64,000 nucleotides of DNA from assembly GCA_020053795.1 (NCBI GenBank), contig JAGVMN010000016.1, positions 20,848 through 84,847 on the forward strand, written 5' to 3'. The notes below the pieces were generated by a model. That model was not told where the DNA came from. It worked only from the letters and a program-made list of their open reading frames with translations, and did no database searches. Both the position numbers and the translations under genes were made by a program. How positions within the stretch are numbered: position 1 is the first letter of the stretch; each line of letters begins with the position of its first letter. This stretch comes from Bacteroidia bacterium (lineage in GTDB: Bacteria; Bacteroidota; Bacteroidia; NS11-12g; UBA9320). Of the stretch, positions 19,745 to 27,900 are shown piece by piece.

Positions 19745-20262
19745 TCAAAGGTCATACAATTCTAAAAACGAAAACTGCGATTCTCCCATCAGTTTCGATT
19801 TGCAAGAACTCCAGTAATATCCCTCCGGCAGCCTGACTAATTGCCAATTTGATTGCACCGGACAATCGTGAATATAGTTCAACATCTGAACGAAAATGTC
19901 TGTTGTCTCATCAGGAACCCATGGTGGTTGTCGTTCAAAACCCTGTCGGTTCCGGTCGCTCCGGGTTGAGTCTATCTTTGAATAATTGGGAACACCCTCA
20001 TCTTTCATTTTCAAGATTATTTTCTGCGAGGTAAATTTCAGAAAATCCCATTGCAAAAACAAAACCAAAGACCTGACATCGCCGCACCTGTGTTAAATAA
20101 TTCAAACTATTGCCGATGATTATTTTGTATTCTTCCGGCTTCAACAAATGTTGACAGTTGAGGTTGGTTGCAGTAAAAAAACCAGAGATTCCTGATTTTC
20201 TCATACATAGCTCAGGCAAAATTAGTACTTCTAAAGATTTTGACAACAAATGCAAATTGATT
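19745..20262 (-). pseudogene. Frameshifted REP-associated tyrosine transposase (Y1_Tnp, IS200-like)
   Basis: Two overlapping minus-strand frames together rebuild a Y1 transposase of the REP-associated type. The upstream frame (about 20255-19998) gives KSGISGFFTATNLNCQHLL, KPEEYKIIIGNSLNYL and CQVFGFVFAMGF. The last part is where intact members have the catalytic HxH in PNHIHLIW; it is missing here. The downstream frame (20068-19745) gives FLKFTSQKIILKMKDEG, DIFVQMLNYIHDCPVQSNW and LPEGYYWSSCKS. The pattern YIHxNPVxxxW and YxYSSA is the family's C-terminal signature. The frameshift and lost HxH make it inactive. These enzymes mobilise or maintain REP-type hairpins; I did not find a matching hairpin family in the window. 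Confidence 0.72.
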
Positions 20263-20440
20263 CAGAATAGAGGTTCAGATCGGAATTTCTGGTCGTTGAC
20301 AACACAGACCAGTGAAGAAAGAAAATAGATTTACTCGGATTTCTATCCGCTAAACCTAAAGGTTCTTTTTCTCCGGTCGGAATTCAGCCGCTACCCCGCC
20401 ATTATATTATTCGATATACATCAATTGGTGAAGAAGACAA

Positions 20441-20467
20441 TAAAAAAGGCCACCCTGCGGCAGCCTT
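20441..20467 (-). terminator. Rho-independent terminator of the thioredoxin gene
   Basis: On the minus strand a 7-bp stem (GGCTGCC pairing with GGTGGCC, with G-T pairs) and a 4-base loop are followed by six T residues. It lies 25 bases after the thioredoxin stop. Confidence 0.75.
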
Positions 20468-20491
20468 AACTTAATGCATTTTCGAAAGTAT

Positions 20492-20812
20492 TTAATCCAT
20501 CTGAGCTTCTAATTTACCAACAAGCAGACTCTTCGGTACAGCTCCGATGATCTTATCCACAAGTTCTCCGTTTTTGAACACCAACAACGTTGGAATGCTT
20601 CGGATTCCGTATTTGGACGGGACACCTGGGTTTTCGTCCACGTTCATTTTCCCGATGGAGACTTTGCCATCGTATTCCCCTGATAATTCTTCTACAATAG
20701 GGCCAATCATGCGGCAGGGGCCACACCATTCTGCCCAAAAATCAACCAAAACCGGTTTGTCCGATTTCAAAACTTCCTGATCGAAGTTGCTGTCTGTGAA
20801 TTCTTTTGCCAT
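20492..20812 (-). CDS. trxA: Thioredoxin
   Basis: The 106-residue protein has the thioredoxin fold and active site [10 protein letters not shown] near residues 28-37, plus the cis-proline segment [14 protein letters not shown]. There is no signal peptide, so it is a cytoplasmic disulfide reductase reduced by thioredoxin reductase. Length and motifs match classical TrxA. It starts at an ATG and is followed by its own terminator, so it is probably monocistronic. The gene diverges from the M23 peptidase gene with 90 bases between them. Confidence 0.93.
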   Translation of the reverse strand: MAKEFTDSNFDQEVLKSDKPVLVDFWAEWCGPCRMIGPIVEELSGEYDGKVSIGKMNVDENPGVPSKYGIRSIPTLLVFKNGELVDKIIGAVPKSLLVGKLEAQMD

Positions 20813-20902
20813 GATTATTAAAATTTTCGTATTATTTTCGATCCTGCCTGAACATCAGGCGGTGCAAATGTACCCAAACAACGTTATACAATAAAGGAAG
20901 GT

Positions 20903-22186
20903 TTGATAACAATTTCTGATACAAGGATAATCATTGGCAATTCATTGGGAAGAACTTTCCTGAATTGGTGTTTGCCCCTGCTTTTATCTTTTTATTTTTC
21001 GTGCAACAGCGGTCCGATTGAAAAAGACAAGGCGGAGAATATTGCCACAGGAATCAAATTGGCAGAGGACACGGTTGACCATACTTTTTTGGATATTTCT
21101 GTGAAGGGATTGAAAGTTGATGAGGGAAAAATCGGGAAAAATGAATTGTTAGCCCATTTGCTTGCACCCTATAATGTCGTCCCATTTACGTTGAATAAAT
21201 TGGCCATTGATTTCAAATCAGTATTTGATATCAGAACCATCAGGGCCGGCGATGAGTATGCCGTCATTTACAATGAAGACAGCCTGAAACTGGCTCAATA
21301 CTTTGTTTATCGTAAATCTGCCTATAAATACTTTGTGATGAAGTTTCAGGACTCTTCCTATGTCTATGAATATTTGCTTCCCGTTGACACGGTTGAGAAA
21401 TCTTTTGCGGGTACAATCAAACAAAGCCTCTTTCAGACTTTTGCCGATCACCATGTTTCCATGGAACTGGGGCATAAGTTGGCAGATATTATGGCTTGGC
21501 AGATAGACTTTTTCAAGCTGCGTAAAAATGATCATTTTAAAGTGATATACGATGAATTGACAGTCGGTAAAACACCCGTTGAGATCGGAAGGGTAAAAGC
21601 CATCGAATTTAACTGGGGCGATGAGATATTTTATGCTTTCAATTTCAAACAGGATGAGTTGAACCAGTACTTTGACGACAATGGAAAAAGTTTGCGAAAG
21701 ACTTTTTTAAAAGCTCCCTTAGATTTTACCCGTATCAGTTCCAGATATACAATGAAGCGTTTCCATCCGATCCAAAAAATATGGAAATCCCATTTGGGCA
21801 CTGACTATGCAGCACCAACCGGAACACCGATCAGAACCGTTGGCGATGGCATCGTGATAGAATCTGGACATGGTCGCGGAAACGGGAATTATGTGAAAGT
21901 GAAACACAACAGTATATACACAACTCAGTATCTTCACATGAGTAGAATTGCCCCCTCAGCGAGGAAAGGAAAAACATTAAAACAAGGGCAGGTAATCGGC
22001 TATGTTGGAAGTACCGGTTTGGCCACCGGGCCTCATTTGTGTTTCAGGTTTTGGAAAAATGGAAAACAAATTGACCCTTTTACCGTAAAGGTTCCACCAA
22101 CAGTCCCTGTCAATGAAAAGCTTTTGCCTGAGTTTAACAAGATCAAAGCTGAGATGAAGGCAAAATTGGGGAAGATTAAGGTTTAA
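20903..22186 (+). CDS. M23-family (LytM-like) peptidase, lipoprotein-like, with HxC in place of HxH
   Basis: The protein is about 427 residues with a TTG start at 20903. An N-terminal hydrophobic segment ending FYFSCNSG suggests export and possibly lipidation, though the lipobox is poor. The middle is a beta-rich region known from M23 precursors. The C-terminal LytM domain shows HLGTDYAAPTGTP near residue 299 (His and Asp zinc ligands), YTTQYLHMSRIA (catalytic His), and TGLATGPHLCFRFWKNG near 376. In most M23 peptidases the last motif is HxH, whereas here the second His, a zinc ligand, is Cys. Cys can bind zinc, so the enzyme may still cut peptidoglycan peptides. A regulatory degenerate LytM protein is the alternative. 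Confidence 0.82.
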   Translation: MITISDTRIIIGNSLGRTFLNWCLPLLLSFYFSCNSGPIEKDKAENIATGIKLAEDTVDHTFLDISVKGLKVDEGKIGKNELLAHLLAPYNVVPFTLNKLAIDFKSVFDIRTIRAGDEYAVIYNEDSLKLAQYFVYRKSAYKYFVMKFQDSSYVYEYLLPVDTVEKSFAGTIKQSLFQTFADHHVSMELGHKLADIMAWQIDFFKLRKNDHFKVIYDELTVGKTPVEIGRVKAIEFNWGDEIFYAFNFKQDELNQYFDDNGKSLRKTFLKAPLDFTRISSRYTMKRFHPIQKIWKSHLGTDYAAPTGTPIRTVGDGIVIESGHGRGNGNYVKVKHNSIYTTQYLHMSRIAPSARKGKTLKQGQVIGYVGSTGLATGPHLCFRFWKNGKQIDPFTVKVPPTVPVNEKLLPEFNKIKAEMKAKLGKIKV

Positions 22187-22222
22187 AAATATTTCAGGTT
22201 TCAAGTTTAACTAAATAGCAAA

Positions 22223-22610
22223 TTGGCAACAATAAAAAGATTTGAGGAACTGGAGGTCTGGCAGATGGCTCGTGAGTTGTGCAAGACAATTTATTCTTTT
22301 ACCCAAAAGGGTTCATTTGTTCAGGATTATAAACTTTGAGACCAAATCAAGGGGTCAAGTGGTTCGGTTATGGATAATATTGCAGAGGGTTTTGAACGGG
22401 ACGGCAAGGCAGAATTAAGGCAATTCCTGAGTATTGCAAAAAGGATCTTGCTGCGAGGTAAGGTCGCAACTGTATAGGGCTTTAGACAGAAATCATATCA
22501 CACCTTGAGAATTTGATTCAGCATTTACCATGGCAGAAACGATAATAAAAAAGTAAGGTTCACTGATGAGTTATCTTAAAAAGTCAGTTATTACAGGAAC
22601 GAAGTATAAA
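22223..22610 (+). pseudogene. Decayed four-helix-bundle (23S rRNA intervening-sequence type) protein gene
   Basis: The frame starting at the TTG at 22223 reads FEELEVWQMARELCKTIYSF and then QDYKL, followed by a TGA stop. Reading on in the same frame gives [20 protein letters not shown] and [12 protein letters not shown] shift near 22442 is needed to continue with [14 protein letters not shown]. This is the S23/IVP four-helix-bundle family (typically F..L.VW..A, IAEGF.R, E..SQL) of about 120 residues. It has at least one in-frame stop and one frameshift, so it is a pseudogene. Intact members have no firmly known function. Confidence 0.8.
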
Positions 22611-22636
22611 CCTGAAACTTGAAACCTGAAAATTTT

Positions 22637-23809
22637 TCATTGAGCTTTCAACACAATCCTAAACGTTGTTCTCTGAAATGGTGTTGATTCCTTGACCGAA
22701 ATATGACCTTTGTGGTAATTTTCAATAATTCGTTTGACTAGCGACAAACCTAACCCCCACCCTCTTTTTTTGGTGGTGTAACCCGGGTTAAAAATGGTTT
22801 CAAACTTTCCGCTTGGAATCCCTTTACCCGTGTCTGTAATATCAATGACAGCATTTTTTCCTTTTGAGGAAATAGTGTAAGTCAGAGAACCCTGTCCGCT
22901 CATGGCGTCAATCGCATTTTTAGTCAGGTTTTCTATCACCCATGCAAAGAGAGGATAGTTTAAGGCCACGTAAAGTTCTGCATCTTCAGGGTCTTCCGGC
23001 TTTTCAAGATTGAAATTCACTTTGCTTGGTGCTCTCACCTGCAAGTATTTCACACATCTGTCCATAGCCTTAAAAAGATGCTGTGGTTCTAGTACCGGCT
23101 CTGAACCGATCTTTGAAAATCGTTCGGTAATAAGTTCCAGTCGCTCCACATCATGAGCAATCTCTTCTATTACATAAGGATCAACCTTTCCTTCCGAGGC
23201 TTTCAATAGTTCCAGCCAGGCTACCAATGACGATATCGGCGTTCCCAGTTGATGGGCGGTCTCTTTACTCATACCAACCCATACCCGGTTTTGCTCGCTT
23301 CGCCTGCTATAACTGAAGGCAACATAACTGAAAATAAGAAAAAGTCCGATAACAGAAAGCTGAATAAACGGGTAATATCTGAGTTTGCTCAAAATGGTTG
23401 AGTTCTCGTAGTAGATAAAAATCTTGTCCCCCTCAATGTATTCAATCTCCATAGGCTCGTTGCTTTCCTTCATCTCCACAATTTTCTTTTCTAAGAAACC
23501 AGGCTGATTAACTAAAGCCGTATCGAGATTCAGGTGGGCCGTTACCTCGCCCTTCTTATCCGTGAGGATTACCGGTATGGTATTGTTTGACTTAACCACG
23601 TCAAGCAGGAAGTTCAGATCTACATTCTCATCCAAATCCGGTGAGGCAATCAAACGGGTGGCGTCTGCCCATAGTTTTGCTTTTTGGCGTTCTTCTCTTT
23701 CGAGTTCTTCTACCAAATTGTTGGTGTACCAAAGCGAAATGAACCCAATGGCAAAGGCAAATGCCATGAGTACTATTTTTAATATTCGTTTGATTTGATA
23801 GGCGTTCAT
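22637..23809 (-). CDS. Membrane sensor histidine kinase (orphan)
   Basis: The 390-residue protein has two transmembrane helices (about residues 10-30 and 145-163) flanking an extracytoplasmic sensor region of about 115 residues. The kinase core has the H-box SKETAHQLGTPISSLVAW (phosphorylated His near 186), the N-box ENLTKNAIDAMSG, the G1 box ITDTGKGIPSG, and a G2 region GWGLGLSLVKRI. No HAMP domain is evident. No response regulator is next to it, so its partner must be elsewhere. The signal cannot be told from the sequence. It starts at an ATG and diverges from the cyclase-family gene. Confidence 0.88.
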   Translation of the reverse strand: MNAYQIKRILKIVLMAFAFAIGFISLWYTNNLVEELEREERQKAKLWADATRLIASPDLDENVDLNFLLDVVKSNNTIPVILTDKKGEVTAHLNLDTALVNQPGFLEKKIVEMKESNEPMEIEYIEGDKIFIYYENSTILSKLRYYPFIQLSVIGLFLIFSYVAFSYSRRSEQNRVWVGMSKETAHQLGTPISSLVAWLELLKASEGKVDPYVIEEIAHDVERLELITERFSKIGSEPVLEPQHLFKAMDRCVKYLQVRAPSKVNFNLEKPEDPEDAELYVALNYPLFAWVIENLTKNAIDAMSGQGSLTYTISSKGKNAVIDITDTGKGIPSGKFETIFNPGYTTKKRGWGLGLSLVKRIIENYHKGHISVKESTPFQRTTFRIVLKAQ

Positions 23810-23881
23810 TTAACTCTCATTACCGATCCGGGTGAATACTGTTTACAAATTAATACTTTTGCCTTCAATTGAAACCCAAAT

Positions 23882-24640
23882 GTGAAAATCAAAATTGAAA
23901 TAAATGGCCTTAATTATACGACTGATCTTGATTCAGGCGTAGATATTTCATGTGCCATATCAAATTCCGGCCGCAGTTTAAACGCTTATTTTATCCCTGA
24001 TCCCGTTTTTCAAACTTTTCGAATGGGTTCGTTTGTAGGTAATGTTTCTGAAGGTGGAGCCTGCAATTGCGAGACTCTTACCTTTAATCCGCATGGCAAC
24101 GGGACACATACGGAAGGGGTCGGGCATATCAGTCCGGGCAAAATTTCGGTGAATCAATGTTTAAAAAAATATTTTTTTGCCGCCAGACTCGTTTCCATTA
24201 CTCCTGAAAAATTGGAAAATGGAGATTCTTTGATTACTGTCAGCCAAATTAAATCTTTGCTTGGAAATTCAAAAGGATTTCAAGCCCTGATTATTCGAAC
24301 CCTTCCGAACTCAGACAATAAGTTGTATGCCAGATACTCGGGCTTCAATCCTTGTTATCTGGAACCTGAAGCAACCAGAGTTATTGAAGAGTATGGTATT
24401 GATCATTTGCTGATAGATTTGCCATCGGTTGATAAAGAAGAAGATGGAGGACTGTTGGAGGCCCACAAACGATTTTGGACATACCCTGAAAACCCGAGAA
24501 TGAATGCCACCATCACTGAATTGATTTACGTACCAAACTCGGCAGCCGATGGTTTCTATCTCCTGAATCTTCAGGTGGCTGCCATTGAGTCGGATGCCAG
24601 CCCGAGTCGTCCGGTTATTTTTCCTCTACTTCAGATTTGA
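23882..24640 (+). CDS. Cyclase family protein (kynurenine formamidase-like fold)
   Basis: The 252-residue protein begins at a GTG at 23882. It has the metal-binding signature HGNGTHTEGVGH near residue 75, which corresponds to HGGTHxDxPxH of the cyclase/arylformamidase family, and a second conserved region LLIDLPSVD with a late AHKRFW. Members hydrolyse N-formylkynurenine or related amides, or act as cyclases in other pathways; the substrate here is unknown. The neighbour downstream starts 10 bases after the stop and may be co-transcribed, but no pathway link to the glycosyltransferase is obvious. Confidence 0.8.
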   Translation: MKIKIEINGLNYTTDLDSGVDISCAISNSGRSLNAYFIPDPVFQTFRMGSFVGNVSEGGACNCETLTFNPHGNGTHTEGVGHISPGKISVNQCLKKYFFAARLVSITPEKLENGDSLITVSQIKSLLGNSKGFQALIIRTLPNSDNKLYARYSGFNPCYLEPEATRVIEEYGIDHLLIDLPSVDKEEDGGLLEAHKRFWTYPENPRMNATITELIYVPNSAADGFYLLNLQVAAIESDASPSRPVIFPLLQI

Positions 24641-24650
24641 AAAGAGCCTG

Positions 24651-25682
24651 ATGCACGCCGAACAGGTTTTGTATTTCTTTAGTTATTGCCTCAGTAGGTT
24701 GGTCAATATTGGCAAGAAACCTGAAAAGGTTGTAATCAGGACAATTCTCGTTATTAAGTTGGATGAGATTGGTGATATGATCTATGCCATCCCCGTTTTC
24801 AAATTATTAAAAGAGCGTTATCCCAATGCCGAATTGACGCTTTATTGCCGAAAAATGGCGGCAGGATTGCTTTCGAATGATAGCCATATTAATCAAATTG
24901 TCTTTGTCCAACCAAATGCAGATTTCGATCTTATTGTTGATCTGAGGGGAAATTTCAAAACCCTTTTACACGCCATAACAAATCCCCCAAAATTAAGGCT
25001 GGACAGAGGCACCATAAGATTCCGCAACCGGCTTAGAGGTAGTCAGGCTCATGAACTGGTCACGAATATTGCTGTTTTGGTTCCTTTGAAAATTGGCCCA
25101 ACAGGTGAGGACATAACCGGATATGAGAAGTACAGACCTAAACTGGCTTTGGGTTCTGAAAATATTAAAAATGCGGATGAATTTCTCAGCCAAAACGGGT
25201 TGAAAAGATTTTGCATTTTGCACACAGGGGCCAGAGACCCTGCCAGGAGATGGCCTTTCGAACGTTTTGCCGATCTCGCGTCAAGAATTAAAAAGGAATT
25301 AAATCTCGATATTATATTTTCAGGGGGGCCGGAGGATGCACATGAAATTGAACGATCACGTCATATGATCCCATTTGGAACCTATTCTTTTGCCGGAAAA
25401 GGCAACTTGCTCGATTTTGCGGCTTTATGCAACCGTGCTTCATTGTTTGTTGGCAACGAAAGCGGCCCGCTGCACATTGCCAATACCTTTGATATTCCGC
25501 TTGTGGGTCTTTTCGGTCCTGGGGTAAAAGATGTTTTTTATCCATTGGGCAGCCACTCAAGGGTGATTCATCACTTCAAAGAGAAGAACCATACCCGTCA
25601 AACAATTGAAGACTCCACGATTTTGAAAATTTCTGTTGATGATGTGTGGGAGGTGCTTAGAAAATCAGAAATTAAGGAATGA
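24651..25682 (+). CDS. Glycosyltransferase family 9 (heptosyltransferase-like)
   Basis: I place the start at the ATG at 24651, just after the previous gene's stop; the frame is open further upstream but would overlap that gene by more than 50 bases. The 343-residue product has GT9 features: an N-terminal LVIKLDEIGDMIYAIPVF, then CILHTGARDPARRWP and FVGNESGPLHIANTFDIP followed by LVGLFGPG. GT9 enzymes transfer heptose or related sugars to the lipopolysaccharide core at the inner membrane. Bacteroidota often have several with unknown acceptor, so only the family is claimed. Confidence 0.87.
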   Translation: MHAEQVLYFFSYCLSRLVNIGKKPEKVVIRTILVIKLDEIGDMIYAIPVFKLLKERYPNAELTLYCRKMAAGLLSNDSHINQIVFVQPNADFDLIVDLRGNFKTLLHAITNPPKLRLDRGTIRFRNRLRGSQAHELVTNIAVLVPLKIGPTGEDITGYEKYRPKLALGSENIKNADEFLSQNGLKRFCILHTGARDPARRWPFERFADLASRIKKELNLDIIFSGGPEDAHEIERSRHMIPFGTYSFAGKGNLLDFAALCNRASLFVGNESGPLHIANTFDIPLVGLFGPGVKDVFYPLGSHSRVIHHFKEKNHTRQTIEDSTILKISVDDVWEVLRKSEIKE

Positions 25683-25752
25683 AGGACTCAAAAGTTATAT
25701 GAATGAATTGGAGGTTTCTAACCACTGGAATTTAATCTAAAAAAGGTCAATA

Positions 25753-26052
25753 CCATCGAAGCTTTCAGAACTTGCTAATGAGATAGATGATACCATTCGC
25801 AACCGTTTAACGGGAAAAATATTTTGAATTACAGGGAAAATAAAAGATGTCAAAAAGCAGCCCGACAATATATGGTACTATCTCAAATTTATAGAAAAGG
25901 AAGACAAAACCATAACCTATGAAATAAAGGCAGTCTTTTGGTCAGTCACTTAATACAACATAGCGAGCTTCGAGAAGGAAATACCTCAAACTAATACAAT
26001 TGGAATAGAGATAACCTGTTGTTTGACTGGTGTGATTACACAATCGTTCTGG
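25753..26052 (+). pseudogene. Fragment of an exodeoxyribonuclease VII large subunit (xseA) gene
   Basis: One frame with two internal stops reads LSELANEIDDTIRNRLTGK, then a stop, then ITGKIKDVKKQPDNIWYYL and KFIEKEDKTITYEIKAVFW, a second stop, then IGIEITC. This is the N-terminal OB-fold region of XseA (VxGEIxDVKxxxDxxxxFLKFIEKE, EIKAVFW, GxEITC). The catalytic remainder is absent. It lies between the GT9 gene and the porin gene, on the GT9 strand. It is a dead partial copy; a functional xseA is presumably elsewhere. Up to the porin stop (26053-26224) there is little else, except a frame with FDFTYDKEKSEPESRPFP that I cannot identify. Confidence 0.72.
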
Positions 26053-26224
26053 AATAGACCTTTAAGTTTTTATCATTTGATTTTACTTACGACAAAGAAA
26101 AATCAGAACCTGAAAGCAGGCCATTCCCACTGCGAATAGCACTTGAAATGGAGAATAATGATAAATTGACTTGTTAGCATGAGACTGCAAAAGCACACTA
26201 TTAACGCCAAAAATTAGCTTGAGA

Positions 26225-27433
26225 TCAAAAATTGATTTGAGCCTGAATTCGCAATAAGTTTCCTTTTTGATGATTTTCCTGTTTGGCAAAGTCTTCATAT
26301 CTCCTGTCAGATATGGTGTACATACATACCAATTCAAACTGCTTTACAGGTTGCCACTCCAATCCTATTTCAAGCTCATTTACCTTATAGCTTCTTGCAT
26401 CCTTTTCATGTTTCTTACCACCTTCATAATAATGAAATCTGGTAAATGGAACCACAATGTGCTTTTTTATTATAGTCATATAGCTGGCCGTAATGTATCC
26501 ACCTTTTAGTGATCGCACTTCAATCGAATCAGTGATTTTATTAAATTCAGGGCCATTGCCGATATTATACTCAGCCTGTATTCCAAATGGTTTTGGAAAC
26601 AACACAAAAGAAGCTGCAACTCTTTGGTCGGTGTAATTAAGGTCTTTTTTGTATTTCACTCCCGAACTTAAGTTCGATTTTGCCAGGACATACTTACCAT
26701 CATAACCTTGTACACCTGCTTCTATGATTTGATTTCCAACTTCAAATGGACAACTGATTCTTGCAATCACATGCGGTTCGTTGTTCAATTCAGGACTGTT
26801 GGCGGTTTGGCCATTGTAAACACCTAATCCAACAACACCATAGTCTCCGCTCCCCTTTAAACCCGAACTCACCAAATCAGAAAATAGTTTTCTCTTGGCC
26901 TTTGGTGCCCAGTAAAAGAAAACCCCTAAATCACGCTCATTTGAAACCGCACTATTTAAGGCATCGTTTCTGTCAAGTGGCAATCTGTTTTGGCTTGACT
27001 GCAGATTTTCAAAACCAAAAGGCACCTTGCTTTGCCCGATTCTGAATCTGAATTCGTTATCGGCATCTAATCCCACATCAAAAAAAGCATCACGCAACTG
27101 TGCAAAATGCAATTTGTCAGAACTTGGACTGCTTGCAAAATCAGGTTGAATATAAAAATAAACCTGCTTGCTGATCTGGCCAAAGAAGATGATTCGCATA
27201 CGACGGATAAAAAAGCCACCATCTTTACCCCATGATTTATCGGCCTGCTCGTTGCCCAGGTTTTCATTGGTTTCAAATAGCCGGTTGTAACGGACCTGAG
27301 TGTAACCCCTGATGGTAATGTTGTCGTACCACTTTTTAGGTAAGGCATCAGGAGCTTTTTTTATCATACCCGAGTCAATTTGGGAATAACCATAAAGAGG
27401 GAAAAGAAAGAATAACATAGTTAATAGTTTCAT
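26225..27433 (-). CDS. Phosphate-selective porin O/P family outer membrane protein
   Basis: The 402-residue protein has a signal peptide (MKLLTMLFFLFPLYGYSQ). A beta-barrel pattern follows with alternating hydrophobic residues, including the conserved start ITIRGYTQVRYNRL, the segment FFIRRMRIIFFGQISKQVYF, and a final aromatic strand LLRIQAQINF typical of outer-membrane proteins. It matches the porin O/P family, which lets phosphate or polyphosphate cross the outer membrane. The gene is divergent from pstS with 467 bases between, which strongly supports a phosphate role and shared control. Confidence 0.88.
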   Translation of the reverse strand: MKLLTMLFFLFPLYGYSQIDSGMIKKAPDALPKKWYDNITIRGYTQVRYNRLFETNENLGNEQADKSWGKDGGFFIRRMRIIFFGQISKQVYFYIQPDFASSPSSDKLHFAQLRDAFFDVGLDADNEFRFRIGQSKVPFGFENLQSSQNRLPLDRNDALNSAVSNERDLGVFFYWAPKAKRKLFSDLVSSGLKGSGDYGVVGLGVYNGQTANSPELNNEPHVIARISCPFEVGNQIIEAGVQGYDGKYVLAKSNLSSGVKYKKDLNYTDQRVAASFVLFPKPFGIQAEYNIGNGPEFNKITDSIEVRSLKGGYITASYMTIIKKHIVVPFTRFHYYEGGKKHEKDARSYKVNELEIGLEWQPVKQFELVCMYTISDRRYEDFAKQENHQKGNLLRIQAQINF

Positions 27434-27679
27434 AACATATTGGAATTAATTTGATGTAATTAAGCAATCATTCAAGCCACATTCATTTGAGATAAAAGAG
27501 AAGTTTATGGTTAAAGCGGCAAAATTGAGAAATGATTTTGAGCAATTATTGTCAACATGTGAACAGTACCTCTTTCCGTTTGCACCTGGCTATAAACTTT
27601 TTACTTCAGAAACAATGGTGAGACTAAGGGAAGCCAAATGACATACAAGAGTCATGTCAAAACAGGCAGGTAAAAATCA

Positions 27680-27753
27680 TAACAATTCGTTAACCTAAAC
27701 TTCAAAATTTAACAATTCGTTAACTTTAGGGCAGCAATTCTGATCCAACTTTG
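27680..27753 (+). promoter_or_regulatory. Candidate activator sites (15-bp direct repeat, 30-bp period) and -7-like box ahead of the pst operon
   Basis: TAACAATTCGTTAAC occurs at 27680-27694 and again, identically, at 27710-27724, exactly 30 bases apart (about three helical turns). The core is partly palindromic (GTTAAC with AACAATTC). At 27746-27753, 21 bases after the second copy, CAACTTTG differs by one base from the Bacteroidota -7 consensus TAnnTTTG. The repeat thus sits where a -33 element or activator would bind. Porin O/P and pstS diverge from this 467-base region, so I infer a phosphate-responsive regulator (PhoB-like) site. A 44-residue frame at 27507-27641 (MVKAAKLRNDFEQLL) lies in the same region and is probably chance. 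The rest of the region shows nothing clear. Confidence 0.5.
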
Positions 27754-27900
27754 CCGCTGAATTTAATGCACCTGAAGGATCAGGTTTTGTGATGGTAAGT
27801 TTGGTTAATTCTATTACTTCAACAATAAGAATCCGGGTTCTATCCATTATCGAAACGATGCCTGTCTTTTTTTATCATCTCGTAAAAAAAAATCGCCAAT

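Noticed and set aside
27507..27641. A 44-residue frame between porin O/P and pstS
   Set aside because: It is short, has no family pattern, and sits in a region that fits a divergent control region. Kept only as a remark.
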